Assembly (NCBI GenBank): GCA_946479255.1
Contig: CAMLFK010000267.1
Location: 1 to 6,649 of the forward strand
Direction: 5' to 3'
Length of the DNA stretch: 6,649 nt
Origin: an uncultured Oxalobacteraceae bacterium
Lineage (GTDB): Bacteria > Pseudomonadota > Gammaproteobacteria > Burkholderiales > Burkholderiaceae
The notes under the pieces were generated by a model. That model was given only the letters and a program-made list of their open reading frames with translations. It did not search any database and had not been told where the DNA came from. Each line of letters begins with the position of its first letter. Within the stretch, counting starts at the first letter, position 1. Below, one piece after another: positions 5,763 through 6,649 of this stretch. The position numbers were made by a program, and so were the translations under genes.

Positions 5763-6649
5763 ACAACTTAAACCAGGGCCGCTCGCGCTCGCACTCGCGC
5801 TGGCCGGCTGCACCTCGCTCGCTCCCAAGTATGAGCGCCCCGCCGCCCCGGTCGCGGCCAGCTTCCCTGAGCTGGCACCGAGCGCCAGCGGCGAAGCGGC
5901 CGCGCAGATCGAGTGGCAGCGCTTCTTTGCCGATGCGCGCTTGAAGCAGCTGATCGAACAGGCGCTGGTCAACAACCGCGACCTGCGCGTGGCGGTCCTG
6001 AACATCGAACAGGCACGCGCTCAGTTCCAGATCCGCCGCGCCGACCGGCTCCCCACGGTGAGCGCCGGCGTGTCCGGCAACCGCGCCACTGAAGGCGAGG
6101 ATTCGATCCGCAGCAGCTATTCGGCCGGCTTCCTGGTCAGCACTTTCGAGCTGGATTTCTTCGGCCGCGTGCGCAAGCTCTCCGATGCGGCGCTGGCACA
6201 GTTCCTGGCCACCGAAGAAGCGCGCAAGACCGCCCAGATCAGCCTGATCTCCTCGGTTGCCAATACCTACCTGACCCTGCTGGCTGACCAGGAACTGCTG
6301 GCCCTGACCCGGCAGACCCTGGCGGCGCGCGAAGAGTCGCTCAAGCTGATCAAGCTTAAGTACGACAACGGCGTGGTCTCCAAGCTGGACCTGGCCCAGG
6401 CCATGTCGCTGGTCGACAGCGCCCGCGTGACCCTGGCCCAGCAGCAGCGCTTGCGCGCGCAAGACATCAACCTCTTGACGCTGCTGGTGGGCCAGCCGCT
6501 GGCCGCCGACCCGGCAGCCGGCGCCACCCTGGCCGCGACCACCTTGAGCGACCTGCCGGCCGGCTTGCCGTCCGACCTGCTGACCGTGCGGCCGGACATC
6601 CGCGCCAGCGAGCAGCAGCTGATCGCCGCCAACGCCAACATCGGCGCCG
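5755..6649 (+). CDS. oprM: outer-membrane efflux channel lipoprotein, N-terminal part (OprM/TtgC/NodT-like, 3' end outside window)
   Basis: This is the outer-membrane channel of the tripartite pump, a TolC-like trimer forming an outer-membrane beta-barrel and a periplasmic alpha-helical tunnel. The frame stays open to the window edge, with 298 complete codons, about 60% of the usual 460-500 residues. A short signal peptide (MIKQLKPGP, then repeated Ala-Leu) ends in the lipobox LAGC, giving lipidated Cys19. The TSLAPKYERP that follows is typical of OprM relatives. Next come a WQRFFADARLKQLIEQALVNN segment, the first outer-membrane-efflux repeat with ELDFFGRVRK, a long helical stretch with KYDNGVVSKLDLAQA, and at the edge LPSDLLTVRPDIRASEQQLIAANANIGA, which begins the second repeat. 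The start has GGAGG 6 nt upstream and overlaps the pump stop by 8 bp. It is the third operon gene; having its own channel suggests independence from a shared TolC. The missing C-terminus cannot be judged. Confidence 0.95.
   Translation, partial: MIKQLKPGPLALALALAGCTSLAPKYERPAAPVAASFPELAPSASGEAAAQIEWQRFFADARLKQLIEQALVNNRDLRVAVLNIEQARAQFQIRRADRLPTVSAGVSGNRATEGEDSIRSSYSAGFLVSTFELDFFGRVRKLSDAALAQFLATEEARKTAQISLISSVANTYLTLLADQELLALTRQTLAAREESLKLIKLKYDNGVVSKLDLAQAMSLVDSARVTLAQQQRLRAQDINLLTLLVGQPLAADPAAGATLAATTLSDLPAGLPSDLLTVRPDIRASEQQLIAANANIGA

Noticed and set aside
5196..6005. 269-codon open frame antisense across the pump/channel junction
   Set aside because: It runs opposite two well-supported genes and shows the low-complexity composition of an antisense shadow.
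1..6649. A previously undescribed system, mobile element, CRISPR array or RNA gene in this window
   Set aside because: Nearly all bases are accounted for by a housekeeping gene and a canonical tripartite efflux locus. I found no terminal inverted repeats, regularly spaced repeats or tRNA-like folds by reading.

Overview
The window is high-GC proteobacterial DNA carrying most of a resistance-nodulation-division (RND) multidrug efflux locus of the AcrAB/MexAB-OprM/TtgABC type. Third codon positions are almost all C or G. The protein sequences and the three-gene layout (adaptor, pump and outer-membrane channel together) fit a beta- or gammaproteobacterium. My guess is a betaproteobacterium of the Oxalobacteraceae (Massilia-like), but that is inference from overall feel, not from a search.

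Layout, left to right. Positions 2-577 (+) are the C-terminal 191 codons of a transaldolase whose start lies outside the window. A 32-bp convergent gap with a small hairpin follows. Positions 610-1221 (-) encode an AcrR/TtgR-like TetR-family repressor. The 164-bp divergent region 1222-1385 holds a 24-bp imperfect palindrome resembling the AcrR operator, a second related copy 43 bp further on, and ribosome-binding sites for both flanking genes. Three tightly packed plus-strand genes then form one operon: the periplasmic adaptor lipoprotein (1386-2585), the inner-membrane RND pump (2598-5762), and an OprM-type outer-membrane lipoprotein channel (5755 to the window edge, incomplete). The spacings are 12 bp and then an 8-bp overlap.

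The three operon products would assemble into a tripartite, proton-driven machine spanning both membranes and expelling hydrophobic compounds. The divergent repressor would bind the shared intergenic region, shut off the operon (and probably itself), and release DNA when it binds a pump substrate. The transaldolase belongs to the pentose phosphate pathway and has no evident functional link to efflux.

I see no IS element, CRISPR array, tRNA or rRNA, and no wholly new system. The observations most worth a second look are non-coding: the duplicated operator-like sequence, and a perfect 9-bp hairpin directly in front of the channel gene's ribosome-binding site. There is also an abrupt codon-usage change at the end of the transaldolase gene and some substitutions in the pump's drug-binding pocket.
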